In this document: positions 45,880 to 58,095 of the stretch, piece by piece | How the letters are laid out: every line of letters starts with the position of its first letter | Position numbering within the stretch: position 1 is the first letter of the stretch | Origin: Ricordea florida | Lineage: Eukaryota; Cnidaria; Anthozoa; Corallimorpharia; Ricordeidae | Direction: 5' to 3' | NCBI GenBank assembly: GCA_949710005.1 | Contig: OX453279.1 | Location: 19,364,014 to 19,428,013, forward strand | DNA: 64,000 bases | Program-made: the position numbers and the translations under genes | Notes under the pieces: model-generated | What the model was told of the DNA's origin: nothing | What the model saw: only the letters and a program-made list of their open reading frames with translations | Database searches by the model: none

Positions 45880-46160
45880 TAGTACTTTTCGCGTGCTGTG
45901 ATTGGCTAACTCGGAGGTGATTAGCAAAGTACTATTTACCTCCGAGCAGCCAAAGAGAAAGAAAATGGCCACATGTCTCGCTTCGGCTACCGAAAGTAAT
46001 GTTTTTAGTCACTATTTTATTTAGCTTGTGCGATATAATTATACTAAAACAATTATTCACCTCTGTCAGTGAAAGTGGTGGATATTTACCTTGCCGCTTC
46101 GTGTCTTGGTAAAATATCCATCACTATTCACCTCCTTTCGGTGAATAATTGTTTATTATC
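45880..46160. mobile_element. Palindromic MITE-like segment
   Basis: AAACAATTATTCACC at 46047 and GGTGAATAATTGTTT ending near 46153, with TGGATATTTACC and GGTAAAATATCCA inside, form a nested inverted repeat. A second one (AGTACT...CGGAGGTG / CACCTCCGAG-like) lies just before it. It fills the gap between the convergent YqaJ and DDE genes. Confidence 0.55.
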
Positions 46161-46205
46161 TGCAGGTCAGAGTGGGGATTAAAACTTATTAGTAAGTAGT
46201 TCAAG

Positions 46206-46441
46206 TCACATGGTCATGTTGCTGCTGTCCTTGTCATCTGACACTAATGGTGGCAGAAAGTTTGTCAACATTGCACAAAGAAAGAAAATTTGATCAATGA
46301 CACCGGATGAGCACAAAGTGATTGGCACATAGTCCAAGATGTGATAGTTTTTGATGCGCTCAATTGCTCGCTTGACATGAATGCGAAACTTGGCAATACG
46401 TCGAGTTTCCACAAGTTCATCCTCTTCAAATTGTCCTTTCC
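46206..46441 (-). pseudogene. C-terminal exon of a DDE_Tnp_4-type transposase
   Basis: Acceptor-like cttttaaaag precedes 46441. The exon reads GKGQFEEDELVETRRIAKF, then RIHVKRAIERIKNYHIL and DQIFFLCAMLTNFLPPLV. RIHVxRAIERIKN is the final-Glu block of DDE_Tnp_4 transposases of the PIF/ISL2EU group. The upstream catalytic exons are not found above 46442, so the gene is truncated. Its 3' end faces the YqaJ gene 656 bp away, a convergent pair that could be one element. Confidence 0.65.
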
Positions 46442-46844
46442 CTTTTAAAAGTTACAAAAGTTACATCTTGATTTTGAAATAAACGTTGTTTGCGTATAAA
46501 CGGTGCTAAAATAACCACATTATCATAGGTTTTAGTATGGTTAATTGCCCTAAGACACTGAGAAACCCTTTTGGCCCGGCTTAAGGCGGATTTAGAGTAA
46601 AACGCAGTTTATCTTGAGTCGTTTCTTTGCAACTGCAAATCCAATGTTCGAAAAAAAGTAAACACTTTTTAGCTTTCTTAAGAATGCAACAACTGCTAAA
46701 GAAGCAAATTCTCAAAGACGAATCCATGCCCAAAAAGAAGAACAACCTTAATTGAATAGCGAGAGTAAGCTTCACTCTTCTATCGACGCAAGCGCAAGAG
46801 TAAATTCGGCCGTTTATTTAAAAATGGGACTGGGAATGTAACAT
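46442..46844. other. No gene seen
   Basis: Unassigned; should contain the missing exons of the DDE transposase if it were intact, but no motif is found. Confidence 0.4.
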
Positions 46845-46964
46845 GGAACAAATTTAGCCGTTAATTTACGGCTTAACACAGGTCTTAGCATATTATGTGG
46901 AACAAATTAAGCCATTAATTTACGGCTAAACATGGGTCTCAGCATATTAAATGGGACCAATTAA
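46845..46964. repeat. 54 bp tandem repeat, about 2.2 copies
   Basis: GGAACAAATTTAGCCGTTAA at 46845, GGAACAAATTAAGCC at 46899 and a partial GGGACCAATTAA at 46953. It ends exactly at the Harbinger-type terminus. Confidence 0.75.
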
Positions 46965-46990
46965 GGGCCCATTTACACTACAGAAAATTC
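46965..46990. other. Left terminal repeat of a PIF/Harbinger element
   Basis: GGGCCCATTTACACTACAGA preceded by TTAA/TAA, the 3 bp target preferred by Harbinger elements. It lies upstream of and in the right orientation for the transposase at 47411. The matching right end was not found below 52000, so the element is truncated or its other end has diverged. Confidence 0.5.
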
Positions 46991-47410
46991 TTGGCATGGC
47001 TCGGATAAGAATGGTACGGGTACCAGAAAATGTGGTTGTTATATCTTGTTGACACGTCCTTTTTCTTCCGCGCCAAAAACTGTGAGATTCGTTTCTGGTA
47101 CGGGTGCCGGGCTCAAGTTTTTGACCAGCAGACACACACGGCACCCGAGAACGCATGCGGCACTGTTTTTGTTATCAAAACATGGCGGAGGAGAAGTATG
47201 TGGAATTTCTCCTTTTGAAAAGGTCGCCCATCTGGCGGGGAATATGAAAATTATGCAGTGGCAAATGGAGCAGTCTAGCATTTGTTTTCTGGGAGAAGAG
47301 GAAGAGGCGATACAAGTTTTTCTTGACAATTGCAGCAGTTCTCGCCTGCAATGTTCCTGTCGATCGATGATTTTGGATGGTTTGTGGTAGCAGAAACATA
47401 ATTCTCTGAG

Positions 47411-48438
47411 GAGGAGTGGTACGAAAATTTCCGTGTTTCTAAAGAAACTTTTCGATACATTGTCTCCGAGATTGAAAATGAAATTGCCCGTAAGGATACT
47501 AGAATGCACAAAGCTATCTCCACGAGAAAAAGGGTAGCAATTTCCCTCTATTACTTGGGTTCGACCGCAGAATACAGAACAATAGCGAACTTGTTTGGTG
47601 TGTCATCATCATTTGTCTGCATTTGTGTAAAGGATGTTTGTAAAGCTATAAGAAGAAAGTTGAAATCGGATTTCTTGTCTGTACCAAAAGGTCAAGATTT
47701 GAGAGAGATCATGAAGCCTTACAAAGACAAATGGGGATTCCAATCATGTGCTGGAGCTATCGACGGTACCCACATACCTATTCAAGCTCCACCTGAAAAC
47801 CATACTGATTACGTTAATAGGAAGGGCTATCGCAGTGTAATAATACAGGCGGTTATAGGCGCAAGGTACTTGTTTCGAGACATGGTTATTGGATGGCCGG
47901 GCAGTGTTCATGATTCGTGAGTGTTGTCAAATTCAGAACTGTATAACCGTGGAATCGAAGGGAAGCTTTTTGACCAATCCATCAAAGAAACAGTGCTTGG
48001 TATTGAGATTGGCCCAGTAATTCTTGGTGATCCAGCATAAACTGGCTAATGAAAGCTTATCCAGAGAACCAAAACACACCCGGGTGGCAGCGGCACTTTA
48101 ACTATCGGCTGAGCAGAGCTCACATGACTGTAGAGAACACTTTTGGTAGATGGAAAGGGCGCTTTCGAAGATTTCTTAAGCGTATCAACATGGCAGTTGC
48201 CTCTACCACTTATCTTGTGGCTGCCTCATGCATACTTCATAACATCTGTGAATTGAGAAGAGATGACTTTTTAGAGCAATGGCTTGAGGATGCAGACACT
48301 GCTTTTGAACAACCTGAGAACAATCCATCAGCAGTTCAAAATGAGGAAGCTGAAACAGATGCCTCCAGCATTCGAGATGCCCTTGCACTATTTTTCAAGA
48401 CAGCAGAGGGACAAAGCATTGGAAGTGGCCATGTGTAA
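47411..48438 (+). pseudogene. PIF/Harbinger transposase (HARBI1-like nuclease)
   Basis: The frame reads EEWYENFRVSKETFRYI, then RKRVAISLYYLGSTAEYRTI and FGVSSSFVCICVKDVCKAI (helix-turn-helix). The DDE core: first Asp in CAGAIDGTHIPI, VNRKGYRSVIIQAV, FRDMVIGWPGSVHDS; second Asp in PVILGDPA; Glu in RAHMTVENTFGRWKGRFR. A TGA at 47918-47920 follows HDS, and a small deletion plus frame change near 48030 removes the usual residues after GDPA. Then WLMKAYPENQN continues to a stop at 48438. An N-terminal part may begin at ATG 47181 (MAEEKYVEFLLLKR) but is out of frame. It would excise and insert Harbinger-type DNA with its Myb-like partner, whose candidate gene converges from the right. Confidence 0.85.
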
Positions 48439-48918
48439 ACTTGCTTGAAAGACCGCTCAGATGACATCTTGAGCTCAAGCAGGGAGTGGGAGGTGGGGAA
48501 GGGTTTGTCCTCACAATTTGGGTGTGGTTGTGTTACCCCAAACATGAAACTGTAATTGTTTTCCAGATCAAATCACGACCCCAACTGATATAACTGTTTG
48601 TAGATGAAGAATGTCAGGTGGAATTGTTTCTTAAATGTTCAGTGGAAGTGTCTGGTATCTATGTGCATGTCAGGTTAATAATATTACATCAAACATGAGT
48701 GAACAAGAAGCAAAGTTCTCTACCTGGTCAAGGCCAGATGACAAAGATACTTAAAACAGTCATTTTTTCCATGTAACTGTAACTTTATTACTCTCATAAA
48801 GTCAATGTAGTTGTATTTCAAAGTAAAGGTTCCTGCATTCACCAAATAAGGTAGCATTTTACAATGCTATCATCAGCACAGGAATCTTGATTTCCAACTT
48901 GTTCAATAGATCTTACAA
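48439..48918. other. Intergenic between convergent Harbinger genes
   Basis: No gene. Both 3' ends are here. Short frames at 48336-48545 (-) are shadows. Confidence 0.5.
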
Positions 48919-49909
48919 CTAGAAGTAGTTACTTTCATCACTTGTGCTGCTGTTTCCATGTGATTGCATGTAATGCCTGCCATGGCCAGCCCCTGTGTCT
49001 ACATACATGAGACTGGGATGGACATTTACTTCTCTTTGGGGTGGTACTGGGTTTCTAGTTTGGCCCAACAGATTGAGTAACAATAGTTCATGCTGTCTGT
49101 CTTCCCTGCGGTGTTCATTATCAAGCTCTATGTAGCGGATTTCATGCTCCAGCATTTCCCAGTGGCGCATGCGTTCAAGTTTCATGAACATATCAGTTTC
49201 CTTTTCAATACTAGCTTGCAACCCCTCACTGAGCATTTCCATTAATTTTTCTTGGCAACTTGACATGTCTTAACACTGGGTTTTTCCTCTTTTTCTTCTA
49301 CCTTGGCTGGGTTGATTTCATTCATGTCACTGATGTCTCTGCTTGCCAACCCTTCAACCTGAGCAGGATTTCCTGCCTCACCCCTTACTTCAGTGTTTTG
49401 TCATCATGCTCTGATCCATTATCAGTTACACCTCAAGACAAAGAAAATAAGCTAACATTCATCAAATTTCGGAAGTCCCTAGGATTATTACTTCTTGAAA
49501 GTGAGAACACTGCCAAAACCAGAAGATGTGGTATGCGCTGGTGAAACGTGAAAAAAGTAAAATATAAATCTTAATACATGCAGGTGAAAAGAGCACAATA
49601 ATATTAATGAAAATCAACATGGGCTGCGTTATGAGTCAGTATCTTCCATCACTGAGTTGATCCTCACAAATGAAATTTATTATAACAAATGAATTCTAGT
49701 TAAGATTTACCTGGACTGTCTAGATTTGAGTCAGTAAGACACTGGGGAGTAGAGGTATCTTTGTGCCCACAGATTATATCCATTTCATCAAAGAACTTCC
49801 ATTTTGGTCGACGTTCAGTACCGCGTTCTGTTTTTGTCTCGATACAACGTGTATTGCTGTTTCAATTTTTTCCACTTGTTAATGATACTTTCCACACTGA
49901 CATCTAGTC
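48919..49909 (-). pseudogene. Myb/SANT-like accessory protein of the Harbinger element
   Basis: An exon at 49711-49909 (acceptor ttttcgtag, donor gtaaatc) reads SVESIINKWKKLKQQYTLYR, the end of a trihelix Myb/SANT DNA-binding domain. After a frame change it reads TERRPKWKFFDEMDIICGHK. The last part (48919-49266) is a charged coiled-coil-like tail: EKLMEMLSEGLQASI, HWEMLEHEIRYIELDNEHRR. This layout is typical of the second Harbinger protein, which brings the transposase to DNA. The middle (49267-49540) is in conflicting frames. The start of the Myb domain above 49909 was not found. Confidence 0.55.
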
Positions 49910-50254
49910 CTACGAAAATTTGTAATAATCAAAGTAGGACTATGGTGAACTCGTGGATATGTTTACAACATAGAGAAAAAAGAAATAATTTTAAAATTAA
50001 CGAAGTGTTTTTTCATAGTTGTGATTGAATGAACTTGAAGATAATTTTAATAATCTATAATCACATGATAAACGTGACCAGGGAGCTGAGTAGCTTTTTG
50101 AAATAAACATATAGTGAGTACATTACTCCAATCGTTTCACTACACTAGGCATCAGTTATAAGGCAGGTGGCAAGCATACAGTTGTTAAAAAATTTGATAA
50201 CTTAACATAAGAATACAGGATTAAATGGAGCCAAAACGAAATGTAGTTCTGGTA

Positions 50255-51150
50255 TCCTGCTGCTCACTGTCTGTGTGTTCAAAGTGTCTAACGCATGTAG
50301 CAGGGTTCTTCTGAATAAGGTCTGAGTCTTGTTGCCATGACATTGTCAATTTTATGATCATTATAGTTTTTGTTGCCTACAAGTCTATTCAATGTTTTCA
50401 ACAGAAATATCCACGTTGATTCTGCAGTTGATAATGAACAAAACCATGTAGGATAGCCCAGCTGATTAATCTAAGGCACCTGAATGGCAGTCCTCAACTT
50501 CGCACTATCCATCATGAATATCATCTTTTTTAGAATCAGTAATAACAGCTTCAATTGTTAAGTTTTGTTGGCATGTTCTCCGATAGATTCCTTGGAATAT
50601 GGTTCATCTATTTGTTTACTCCTGGAGTTAAGAAACACTTCCCAATCATTGTGTTCATTTATAGCTGCGCTATTTACATGTTATTCAGCCACTTCTCCTC
50701 GACTTACCAGTACATGGTCATTTTAAAAGACTTTATTGGTTTCAACACTTTCTTGGTCTAACACTTTGAAACTTATAATGGTGCTTGTGACTTAATTTTT
50801 ATTTCAATTTGATAAGAATTGCTTATAATTCATTTATAGGTGTAGATAGAGTGTAAACAACTGAATTCACATCAGCTGGTACATGGAACATTGCTATCAT
50901 TGGAGATAATTTTGCACCTCTATTTAGGCATTCTGGTTTCACAGGAAATCACATTTTGGTCGTGTTAGAACAGACACATGTATTGGACAACACTCAGAAC
51001 AGATTGGCAACTTCGCAATGCTTACATATAGGTTTGAATGGCAGGTTGGCCAAAGCCATTCCATATTCTCTACACTAGTTTTACCAGTTATGCATGCAGT
51101 TAGTAAATTTTTGGTGCACTGACTTAGTGTCTTTGTTATCATCACACTTT
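50255..51150 (-). pseudogene. Helitron Rep N-terminal region, fossil
   Basis: From high to low coordinates: VPADVNSVVYTLS and ILIKLK near 50820-50900, followed by KFQSVRP; then KLRTAIQVP, a stop, QLGYPTWFCSLSTAESTW and FLLKTLNRLVGNKNYND (about 50360-50520); then after a frame change LIQKNPATCVRHFEH (about 50270-50315). This is the Helitron-like N domain (GxPTxFxSLSxAExxW ... DPVTxARxF) and the region before it. It is riddled with stops and frame changes. The HUH nuclease and helicase would lie below 50255 and are not seen; the only helicase remnant in the window is at 2355-3459. Confidence 0.65.
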
Positions 51151-52577
51151 GTAACTGATGATCTATACCAACTGATCACAGCAAATGCAAAAATATACAG
51201 GGTCGCACTTAAAAGGCTGAATCACACTTTCATCATTAATACAGCAATACATCTCTGTTTTTATGCTTATTAACTTCTTGTTTTTACAATGTAAATATGA
51301 TGAGTCACACAACAGTAAGCAAAACAGGTAAGCGTGCATTTTTCCAACATGTTTACTTCAACACAATCTAGTTGACTTCAAGGTAAATTCGGAAATCAAT
51401 ATACAGAAACCTTTTCATTGAAAAGGCTTGTGGTGTATTGTATATAATATAACGCTTAATACATTTTCTACATGACTTACTCTTTTCTAACCCTTTGATT
51501 ACTTTGTTACATTGTAACCTTCATGGTTCTCCGTCACTGCATGCGTCTCCATATTTACAAGTAAATGTTGACATACTTCTTGGCGTCACAATACTTCTAC
51601 AACTCCATTCCTGTTAGTACTAACACTTAAATCAGTAGAAAAGTCCTACATGCGATGTTCCTTATCCAGGTTGGCCACAGAAGTTCTTCGGTTTCACATC
51701 ATGGATTCATCAATTTATTCTGTTTTCAGTAGTCAAGTACTCATTTCGCCCGTATAAGTTCTTATTCAAGTGCTGATTTCGCTCTATGAGTTCTCATCAA
51801 AGCTTACTACATTACCAAGAGATTTTCCCACCTTCAGATCACTTTTGAGCCAACTGAAATTCATATACTGCTTGTAATTTTGGGGGCGGTCGATGTCGGA
51901 AGAGTGAATAGTTATCATCTGGTCACGTTTAGCGCCTGGCCGAGTCAAAGGCTCATGAAATTCAGTCTTCAAGTTGGCCATTGTCTTAACTGGGAACAAG
52001 TCCTTTTGATTTTAGTAAGATCGCTAATGAGGCCCTGCTAGTGAGGTTCTTTATGTCGCGCGTCTGAGTTTCAAACCTTTTATCATGTCGCAATTTCGGA
52101 AGGTCGAAGGTCGCTGTCGTAATTTCCCGTGAGCGGCTCTTCGTTCGTCACCATTTCAGCTCCTTTATGTCGCCGTTTCAAGGCCATGTCGCTTGTCGAA
52201 ATTTACCCCTAACAGGGCCTCGCTAATCGTCCTCTTAAGCTACAAAATCATTAAAAACTCTGGCAACGGTACGATACACTTTCAGCGTGAACTTTCATCA
52301 ACAGACTTCGGTGACTTCGGTGACGACAATTGTCGTCTTCATATCGCTGCCCCCGAGTTCTATCCGACTAATTACGAAGTGTGTCTGCACTAGAGTGAGT
52401 GAGCGAGTGAGTGAGTGACAATTTGCATATTGGAGTTCCCACAAAAACTCGCAAATACGCTTCGCGTATCCACGAGTTAAAAGTGATGTGTTCGAGAACA
52501 ATTTGAATGAATTCATTTCAGTATCAACAAACATGCCACTTTTAGCTTTGATAAGAACGTATCGAACACTGTTTTAT
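51151..52577. other. Unassigned; one unrecognised frame
   Basis: A 71-residue frame at 51784-51999 (-), with NFSWLKSDLKVGKSLGNVV, is unrecognised. 52395-52420 has a short GTGA/GAGT microsatellite. The rest shows nothing. Confidence 0.35.
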
Positions 52578-53640
52578 TAAGGAATTATCTATTTTTTACA
52601 GGGAAAGAACAAAGAGGTTGGGCACTATTCTAGGGAAATCTAAGCGAAAGTTACTGTCAAAGTTTTGCATTCACTGAACTATGAATAATGGTCAAAGCAA
52701 ACAACAGTTATTCGTTCATGTATTCATAGTTGAGTTACAAGGTGAGTTAAGATAACGAGAACAAACGCCCATTTTTTGTGACAAGAATGATTGTTGTTAT
52801 ATTTATACAGCAAGGTATGAGCGTATACAGTCAGAACAATGGTTGTTTTTACTCAAGTGATAATTCTTTTGTAAATAGATAATGACAAAGGATATTTTAT
52901 AAAAGGTTTAAGATCAAAACAACATATCAATTTCTTGTCACGTAATTATCGTTGCAGGTGTATATCATTTGATGACAAAAAGATATTGAGGGGAAATCAA
53001 CATGACATCAGAGGTACAAGACAAAAATAATGTTGTGAAGATAAGCCGATAGAAATTACTGTTTATGTTCACAGTTCAACGCAGCTGTATTTAACGCATC
53101 TACTCTTTCATTTGGGTGGACGCAAGATTCTTTATCTTTACGTGCAGCGGTATTATTTTGCTTACACTATCTAAAACGTATATAGGTTGTCTAGAAAAAA
53201 AAGTTTCTGAGTTTTAGAAATGTGCATTTGTCGCCGCTAGAGTTCGTTTGTAAACATGAGTTGGCAAAAGCATTCATAATGATTTGCTGATCACACGGTT
53301 ATGGGAGCACTGTCCACAATTTACTCTATTTGCAGGAGAGCTATTTGAAAAATGAAGTTGTCAAGTACAGTTCTAATGTCATTTTATTATCAGCCTTCGC
53401 TTACATTTAAAGCTGTCATGCTGTTAATTGTTTCTGGCAGTTTTGTACTAAAAATATATGAATTGTTTTTGCAGGAAAAGCAGAGAGATTAGGCACTGCT
53501 TGAGAAGAATCTAAGTGAAAGATGTAATCAAACTTGTGTATAACATAAACTGTTAATAAAAGTCATAGCAAAGAGCAAGTCAGTTGTCCATGTGTTGATA
53601 CTAACTACAATGGGAGATTACGTAATCAAAAGAGACGGCA
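52578..53640. repeat. Two diverged direct repeats about 870 bp apart
   Basis: About 180 bp beginning ACAGGGAAAGAACAAAGAGG at 52599 recur, diverged, beginning GCAGGAAAAGCAGAGAG at 53472. Shared phrases: GGCACT...CTAGGGAAATCTAAG / GGCACTGCTTGAGAAGAATC, AAAGCAAACAACAGTTATTC / CAAAGAGCAAGTCAGTTGTC, and CATGT(A/G)TT. Both follow a T-rich acceptor-like stretch. Non-coding by eye. Confidence 0.4.
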
Positions 53641-56473
53641 AGTTCATTATTTTTGTAATGAAAGAAATTGACAGCTTTCAAGAGAAGAATTTCGAGAATT
53701 TTTGATGTATAGTTAATTGTGTCACAATTTTTCTGTTTTTGATTTCACTTGATTTTGTGGTGGAACGAAAATTTATATGCAGAATTATTTGTATGGTGAA
53801 TGTTATTGTATTTCATAGTAGTAACAGGTGGTTGCAGAGTTGAGGTTAATGATGGAATCTAAACAGCGGTAATCGGCGAATTGTATTAGCGGGTTATTTA
53901 GGGTGTGCTCATTGCATTACTTGGGATTTTATTATCGAGTTTTGAAGTATGAATAGGATATTGTTTGCTACTCGAATTGCCTTAAACAAAATTTAAACTA
54001 GAAATACGACTCCCGCAAAAACGTCGCGAAGCTAGTTTTTGAAGAAGTCACAATGCTTTTATATTTTATTTTATATTTTTTATATCAGCGTAATCCCCAT
54101 TATTTTATTTGTTATGCTATGTTTGGTACAAAATTAGTGACACCTGGTGAAAATTACATGACCAGTATACCGGTCAACACAGTGCTTAAAAATTGACCTT
54201 CATTTAGTTCTTTCACTGCCACTGAGATTGCACCAGAGGGAATAGAAGTAAAATTATTTATTATCTTCACAGGGAATACAGAGTCGATGAATTACCACAA
54301 TAATATTCACTTAACACAAATTGAAAATGATTGTAAATCTTTTGCAGGTGAAATCTTGAAGAGTTGATATGAATGCTTGTGTTTACCATGGTGTAAAAAC
54401 CTGTTTTTTTTTAGTTTTATTTTCTTAGTCTCTACTGCTTTGTCTCCTTTGTTGTACATCCCTTTTAAACACAATATGTTCTTACACTGAGGATGAGTTG
54501 AATGCTCCAATTATTTTTTGTTTATGTTTTTTGGTTATAATTGGATGAGGTTCATTGTAAGAAGAATCTTCTGATTAGATATTTTATTGTCTACTGCAGT
54601 CATTATTTCATTCCTAGGTAACCACAATTGACAGCATTATGAATAGTGCATGTTTCAATTTGTGCACTCTCTTCAGTTGCAATGGTACTCTCAGTGGTAG
54701 ATAAGAAAATTCCTATTCCCTCAAAAGAGATGCCATATCAACAGAAGTGTGAGATACAATGTCATTACATAAAAAATGGGGATAAAACAATTGGATTCTA
54801 CAACAACTGTGAATAAAGGTTTGGTAATAGTGAGTGCCGACTGTATAGTATGTGGTTGTTCTATTTTTAGGTCATATCATAAAAACAATACATGAAATAA
54901 AGAGTTATTGAAATCTTAATATGTTGAAAAAGATTGCTGCACTACGTACTCCTGTAAAAAAATAATGTGAAATCAACATCAATCAGTTAAAAGTATATAC
55001 CACATGAAAGTTTAATTGTGCTGTTACAGAAACAGGCAAAATATCCATACCCAACAAGAGAAGGTTATATTATTTTGAATATATGCAAATTTCTATTATA
55101 AAAACTGCAGAAGAAAGATTTAATATAAGGATGGCATTTCATCGAAAAAGTCATGGCAGCCAGAGGTATTGAACTGTAACCAATGACATATAGTAATGAG
55201 AAGCACTATCATTATATTATTATTATCATTACTATTATTATTACTGGTATTGATATTATTATTATTACTATTGTTATATTTTTTACGTTTAACATAATAT
55301 ATTTTTATGGGGTGGGATGCATGCCCTAACCTTTGTAAAGGTATTGTTACTCTATTACTGCAAGCAACACAAAAATCTTCTTAATAGGCTTTCCATCAGA
55401 GGTGGTAGTAATCAAAACAGCTCCAAACAATACCATTTCTTCTTAAAGGCTTGAAATCTAGTGCGGTCATTTGTCTATAAAGTTTGTGTGGAAAATCATT
55501 ATTGAAAGGATAGGGCATTTAGAAAACTTGAAACACTTGTTACTACATACAGCACACTTGCAATGAATATATGAGAAAGATCATAAACATTTTGGCATTA
55601 CAAAATTTATTTTCTTCTTTATATAGTTTTTCCGATGTAAAATGTTAACTGTATGTTGTGGTTGTTATTAAATATTGATATTTGACATCATAAAAATGAA
55701 GTAAACAACAGAAAGTAACAAGGTTAATATGTTAATTAAGGCTTGAATTAACATTTTATTTGTGGGAAATGGCCAGGTTTCTAGATTGCAATATTATCAG
55801 GGGGGGGGGGGGGGTCATTGAACTCTAAGGTAAAACTGACCCATTGCGAAAAGGCTATGAAACTTGTTGTCTATACGTAATATTATTGAAACCTTTCAAT
55901 CAGAGAGCACATACATATATATAGCAAAGAGAAATACTACTCAGAAGTAAGTTATAACATTTGCTTTATTTTCAAATGATCGCATTGATCACTGATGATA
56001 TTGCAGAACCAGTACTTTATAGTGACACTGGGTATATATTCTGTTGAAAATGCTAAACATAGCTGCTAGATCAAGAAAATTTACAATATTTTCACTGTTG
56101 CAATGATATCAGATCACATCGTTGTAAACGATTGTTATAACAACTGCAACTCTCTGTTTTGGGAATTTCTTCAAAATGGAAACGCTATCGCTTTATTATG
56201 AAAAATACCTACTTACATTCTCTTGTAATCTGTTGGTCGTCTTCCTATTCCGTTTTTAGACTAATATAATTATTTTCCAGAGACATCTCCAATCGTTGTA
56301 GTTGTTTCTACTCGGTTTCCCTTCTAAGCCGTTTTGCTAAATTTAGTACGCTAATATATTTCGTTATGTAATCGTTCACTCATGTTCTGTATTTCTATCA
56401 ATAACACATTCAAATTCAAAACTAACTTGGTTGAATTCCTGGTCCTTTTCCCTGCTGTTTCGTTTGCCTTTTT
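53641..56473. other. Long AT-rich stretch without genes
   Basis: No recognisable frame. Contains an ATT/TTA-rich simple repeat at about 55215-55275 and a 15-base G run at 55800-55814. Confidence 0.5.
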
Positions 56474-56623
56474 CTAGAGCGAGCAGTTTTTGTCTTTGCT
56501 GCGATGACGGATGTCTGTTGTTATTCGCCCTGCTGTCGTACTCTTTCCCTGCTTTGAGTCGTGCTTTCTCCCTGCTTTGAGTCGTGCTTTCCTTGTGTTG
56601 ATTTTCACGGTGTTCGAACTTAC

Positions 56624-56720
56624 TCGGCGACGATCTCGGGCTACTCTTTCTTGAATATCTCGGAGATCATCTTGCTGGGATACACTTCCAGGACGAGTGA
56701 AATCCGTTTCCACAAAGTTT
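56624..56720 (-). CDS. Candidate exon, unrecognised
   Basis: A minus-strand open stretch, TDFTRPGSVSQQDDLRDIQE then RVARDRRR, ends at a strong donor (CGCCGA then gtaagttcg). The frame continues open into the intron. The area is locally GC-richer, as near a promoter. No start codon in frame is obvious and no downstream partner exon was found, so this is tentative. Confidence 0.25.
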
Positions 56721-56825
56721 ACATTTCTTTCAAAAAGGCATCACCGCATTCGAAATGGCGGAAATTCAGGAGTTCTCAAATACGCTACTATTGCCAGGTA
56801 ACCTGGCCTGCGAACGGACACCTTT

Positions 56826-56827
<2 letters not shown>

Positions 56828-56867
<40 letters not shown>

Positions 56868-56869
56868 TA
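56828..56869. repeat. (AT)n microsatellite
   Basis: About 40 bp of alternating A and T. Adjacent 56880-57010 has a small GC-rich palindrome (CGCTACGCTCGGCCTTCGGC), probably a dispersed repeat. Frames over it (56741-57050, -) are artefacts. Confidence 0.95.
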
Positions 56870-57019
56870 AAAACTCTCGGCTCGATTTACTCGGGCTTGT
56901 GAGCCACGTGGTCTGACCGGAAGCGACACGATTAGTAACCTCGCTACGCTCGGCCTTCGGCCTCGCTTCGCGAGGAACAAGAGACAGCTTGTCAACGTGT
57001 GACATCTGATTGTCTCCAC

Positions 57020-58095
57020 ACGTCATTACTACGCTGCGAGATCTGGCCACAAACTTTTGGCGTTTTTGCGATGTTTTGGAGATAAGTTATCGAATTGTTG
57101 CTTCGCACCGAAGATATTGGTAAAAAGAGAGGAAGGAAATCGTTTTGAAAATGGCCGAACGTGCAAACTTCTAGTTTGCGATAAAGTGTGTTATTATACG
57201 CGGGTTGAGTTCGAGGAAACACAGCATTTGGTGTCAGTGGCGATTGCTACATCAACGTTCATGTGAAGCTGAAAACTGTGCGACATTTAATTTGTGGCTA
57301 TGTTGGTTAGTACTGATCTTGTGGAGAATACAGTAATGTATATTTTCTGTCAAGTTTGTTGGTTTTCGGAAACATTCACAGGTTTGCAAATGTTTTCATT
57401 TTAATGAGAAACCAAGTATGCGAGTGGTTGTGTAAAACATGCGAGCAGGAAAGGGGGCAGTAAATTATTTTTGCATAGAATTATGTTTTAAAAATTGTTG
57501 CACATAATTCCTTTTTAGCGACAACAACTGCAGCTGTAAACATAAGACAGACTCATTGTAGCGCTTCTCACTGAAAAATAGGTCGCTAGAAACAAACCAG
57601 AACTAAGGTTTTTTTGGTATTGACAGATAAATCTTTATTTAGGCTCTTTTTCAATATTTTTTACAATTCTTTTTTAATCATTAATTATGGTAGATTTCTT
57701 TCAAAAGTTGTATGGTATCCTGTCTTAATTATGCTGCCAAATTTTTTGCACTTTTTTTACTGCTAGATATAAAATTATTAAGATTATAAGAAAATATGTA
57801 TTCTTAATAGAATACTATAAATTTTAGCAACAACTCTGTTTAGAATATATTGGTAACTTAAAATAAAATAGCATACATATAATGCCAATGAGAAACAATG
57901 TATTCTTTGTTATTAATAAAAAGCTTAAAACGTTACAACAATGTTTTCGCTTTTGGTTGAATATAACATGTTGATAATTTTTTTCCTTTTTATGTAAAAG
58001 TTATAAGGTTTGTTTTTACTCTATATATAGACACTAAAATAACAACATGGAGTCAAAATGTTTTTCTTCTAACTTGTGTATATACTTTTCGTTAG
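57020..58095. other. No gene seen
   Basis: Short frame at 57057-57266 (+) lacks motifs; the remainder is very AT-rich and is the 3' flank of the OB-fold gene. Confidence 0.45.

Noticed and set aside
46947..47523. Several overlapping frames on both strands around the Harbinger 5' end
   Set aside because: They are shadows of the transposase 5' region and share no motif with any family; only the plus-strand frame from 47411 has conserved blocks.
56741..57050. Two minus-strand frames of about 92-94 residues
   Set aside because: They run through an (AT)n microsatellite (YIYIYIYI) and a GC-rich palindrome.
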